Source of the DNA: Thiotrichaceae bacterium | GTDB lineage: Bacteria; Pseudomonadota; Gammaproteobacteria; Beggiatoales; Beggiatoaceae | Direction: 5' to 3' | Assembly (NCBI GenBank): GCA_028688145.1 | Contig: JAQTYU010000001.1 | Span: 392,284-456,283, forward strand | DNA length: 64,000 nt | Part shown: positions 63,213 through 64,000 of the stretch, piece by piece | Position numbering within the stretch: the first letter of the stretch is position 1 | How the letters are laid out: each line of letters starts with the position of its first letter | Notes under the pieces: generated by a model | Told to the model about the DNA's origin: nothing | The model's database searches: none | What the model saw: only the letters and a program-made list of their open reading frames with translations | Position numbers and translations under genes: made by a program

Positions 63213-63644
63213 ATGGCGATTGAGCGCACTTTATCTATTATCAAACCTGATGCAGTGGCAAAGAATGTCATTGGCGAAATTTACAGCCGCTTTGAAAAAG
63301 CAGGCTTACGGATTATTGCAGCGAAAATGTTGCACTTATCCCGTGAACAAGCTGAAGGCTTTTATGCCGTTCACAAAGAACGTCCTTTCTTCAAAGACTT
63401 AGTTGATTTCATGATTTCAGGTCCTGTGATGGTTCAAGCCTTAGAAGGCGAAAATGCTGTCGCTTTACACCGTGAATTAATGGGCGCAACCGATCCTAAG
63501 AAAGCCGCAGCGGGCACGATTCGCGCAGACTTCGCTGAAACTGTAGACGAAAATGCAGTGCACGGTTCAGATGCCGCTGAAACCGCTGCCGTGGAAATTG
63601 CTTATTTCTTCAATCCTTCAGAAATCAGCCCACGTACCCGCTAA
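63213..63644 (+). CDS. ndk: Nucleoside diphosphate kinase
   Basis: Balances NTP pools by phosphate exchange. The 143-aa protein has the family start [20 protein letters not shown] and the active-site histidine in [20 protein letters not shown] (His near 117). The ATG at 63213 is chosen because homologues begin at this point; an in-frame start at 63165 adds a non-homologous tail. rlmN follows after three bases, the common gammaproteobacterial order. Confidence 0.97.
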   Translation: MAIERTLSIIKPDAVAKNVIGEIYSRFEKAGLRIIAAKMLHLSREQAEGFYAVHKERPFFKDLVDFMISGPVMVQALEGENAVALHRELMGATDPKKAAAGTIRADFAETVDENAVHGSDAAETAAVEIAYFFNPSEISPRTR

Positions 63645-63647
63645 GCT

Positions 63648-64000
63648 GTGAGCATACCTGTGGATACACCCGTCAATTTATTACACCTAGACCGTCAAGG
63701 CTTACAAGCCTACTTTGAAGGAATAGGCGAAAAACCGTTTCGTGCTACCCAAGTTTTGCAATGGATTCATCAACATGGGGTAACGGATTTTGCAGAGATG
63801 AGCAATTTGAGCAAGGTATTGCGCCAAAAATTGCAAGACACCGCCTGCGTCACTCCCCCCAAAGTTTTACTACAACAAACTTCCGTTGATGGCACTAGCA
63901 AATGGCTATTGCAACTCGATAGCGGCAACAGCATTGAAATGGTTTATATTCCCGAAGACGATCGGGGGACGCTGTGTGTATCTTCACAGGTCGGCTGTGC
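63648..64000 (+). CDS. rlmN: 23S rRNA (adenine-C2)-methyltransferase RlmN (partial)
   Basis: Radical-SAM enzyme that methylates A2503 of 23S rRNA and A37 of some tRNAs. 117 codons are visible from a GTG start: [20 protein letters not shown] and [17 protein letters not shown] are typical of the N-terminal accessory domain, and the last residues [11 protein letters not shown] lead into the catalytic domain with the radical-SAM cysteines beyond the window edge. Confidence 0.92.
   Translation, partial: MSIPVDTPVNLLHLDRQGLQAYFEGIGEKPFRATQVLQWIHQHGVTDFAEMSNLSKVLRQKLQDTACVTPPKVLLQQTSVDGTSKWLLQLDSGNSIEMVYIPEDDRGTLCVSSQVGC

Overview
The window is chromosomal DNA of a gammaproteobacterium. The evidence is lipid A/Kdo genes (lpxK, waaA), ubiquinone genes (coq7, ubiX), an sdhCDAB complex II operon, exbB-exbD-lpxK, ndk-rlmN, and a cobalamin-riboswitch-controlled TonB-dependent receptor. 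Many decayed insertion sequences, short palindromic repeats, a DUF3782 protein and a WD40 protein with near-identical blades are reminiscent of large filamentous sulfur bacteria of the Thiotrichales (Beggiatoa-like). That assignment is inference from gene content only. No rRNA, tRNA or CRISPR array was seen.

Layout. 1-2912 (minus): operon exbB-exbD-lpxK-trm112-hisN (hisN runs off the left edge). 3225-4042: repeat-bounded orphan gene. 4081-6412 (plus): thiL, aroK, yggS. 6428-9282: IS5 relic, broken cold-shock gene, an orphan 260-aa gene and an acyl-CoA dehydrogenase, all lying between yggS and proC-yggT (9581-10977), which are neighbours in many relatives. 11070-15451: a mobile-element graveyard containing a dead HEPN/MNT pair, nested IS5-like and IS982-like elements, two IS1 relics and a broken RAYT transposase, with coq7 intact in the middle. 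15529-18744: a 942-aa coiled-coil/WD40 protein and a 105-aa beta-repeat protein. 18793-23279: uvrA, a DEDD exonuclease and a YdbL-like lipoprotein. 23481-28328: six tandem ModA-like periplasmic binding proteins with no transporter genes. 28635-32003: sdhCDAB. 32234-40157: a glycosyltransferase, then three exported proteins (619 aa, 1158 aa with PKD domains, 204 aa), two of which are separated by strong terminators. 40272-41688: DUF3782 nuclease-like protein and an SDR. 41718-43270: IS relics. 43420-46804: FUSC-like membrane protein, then cobalamin riboswitch and btuB-like receptor. 46805-48510: more repeats and IS relics. 48656-63644: Nudix hydrolase, grxD, guaB, nadA, (membrane protein-mpl-ubiX), an LPG-synthase-TM family protein with a GT39/TPR protein carrying an in-frame amber codon, waaA, gcvT, IS relics, ndk, and the start of rlmN.

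Functional themes are envelope biogenesis, respiration and quinone synthesis, cofactor synthesis, and surface/export proteins. At least four families of short palindromic repeats occupy the gene junctions. One family occurs inside and beside a RAYT (REP-associated tyrosine transposase) gene, which suggests how it spread. The parts least explained by known biology are the WD40 protein with its small neighbour, the six-gene orphan binding-protein array, and the exported PKD cluster.
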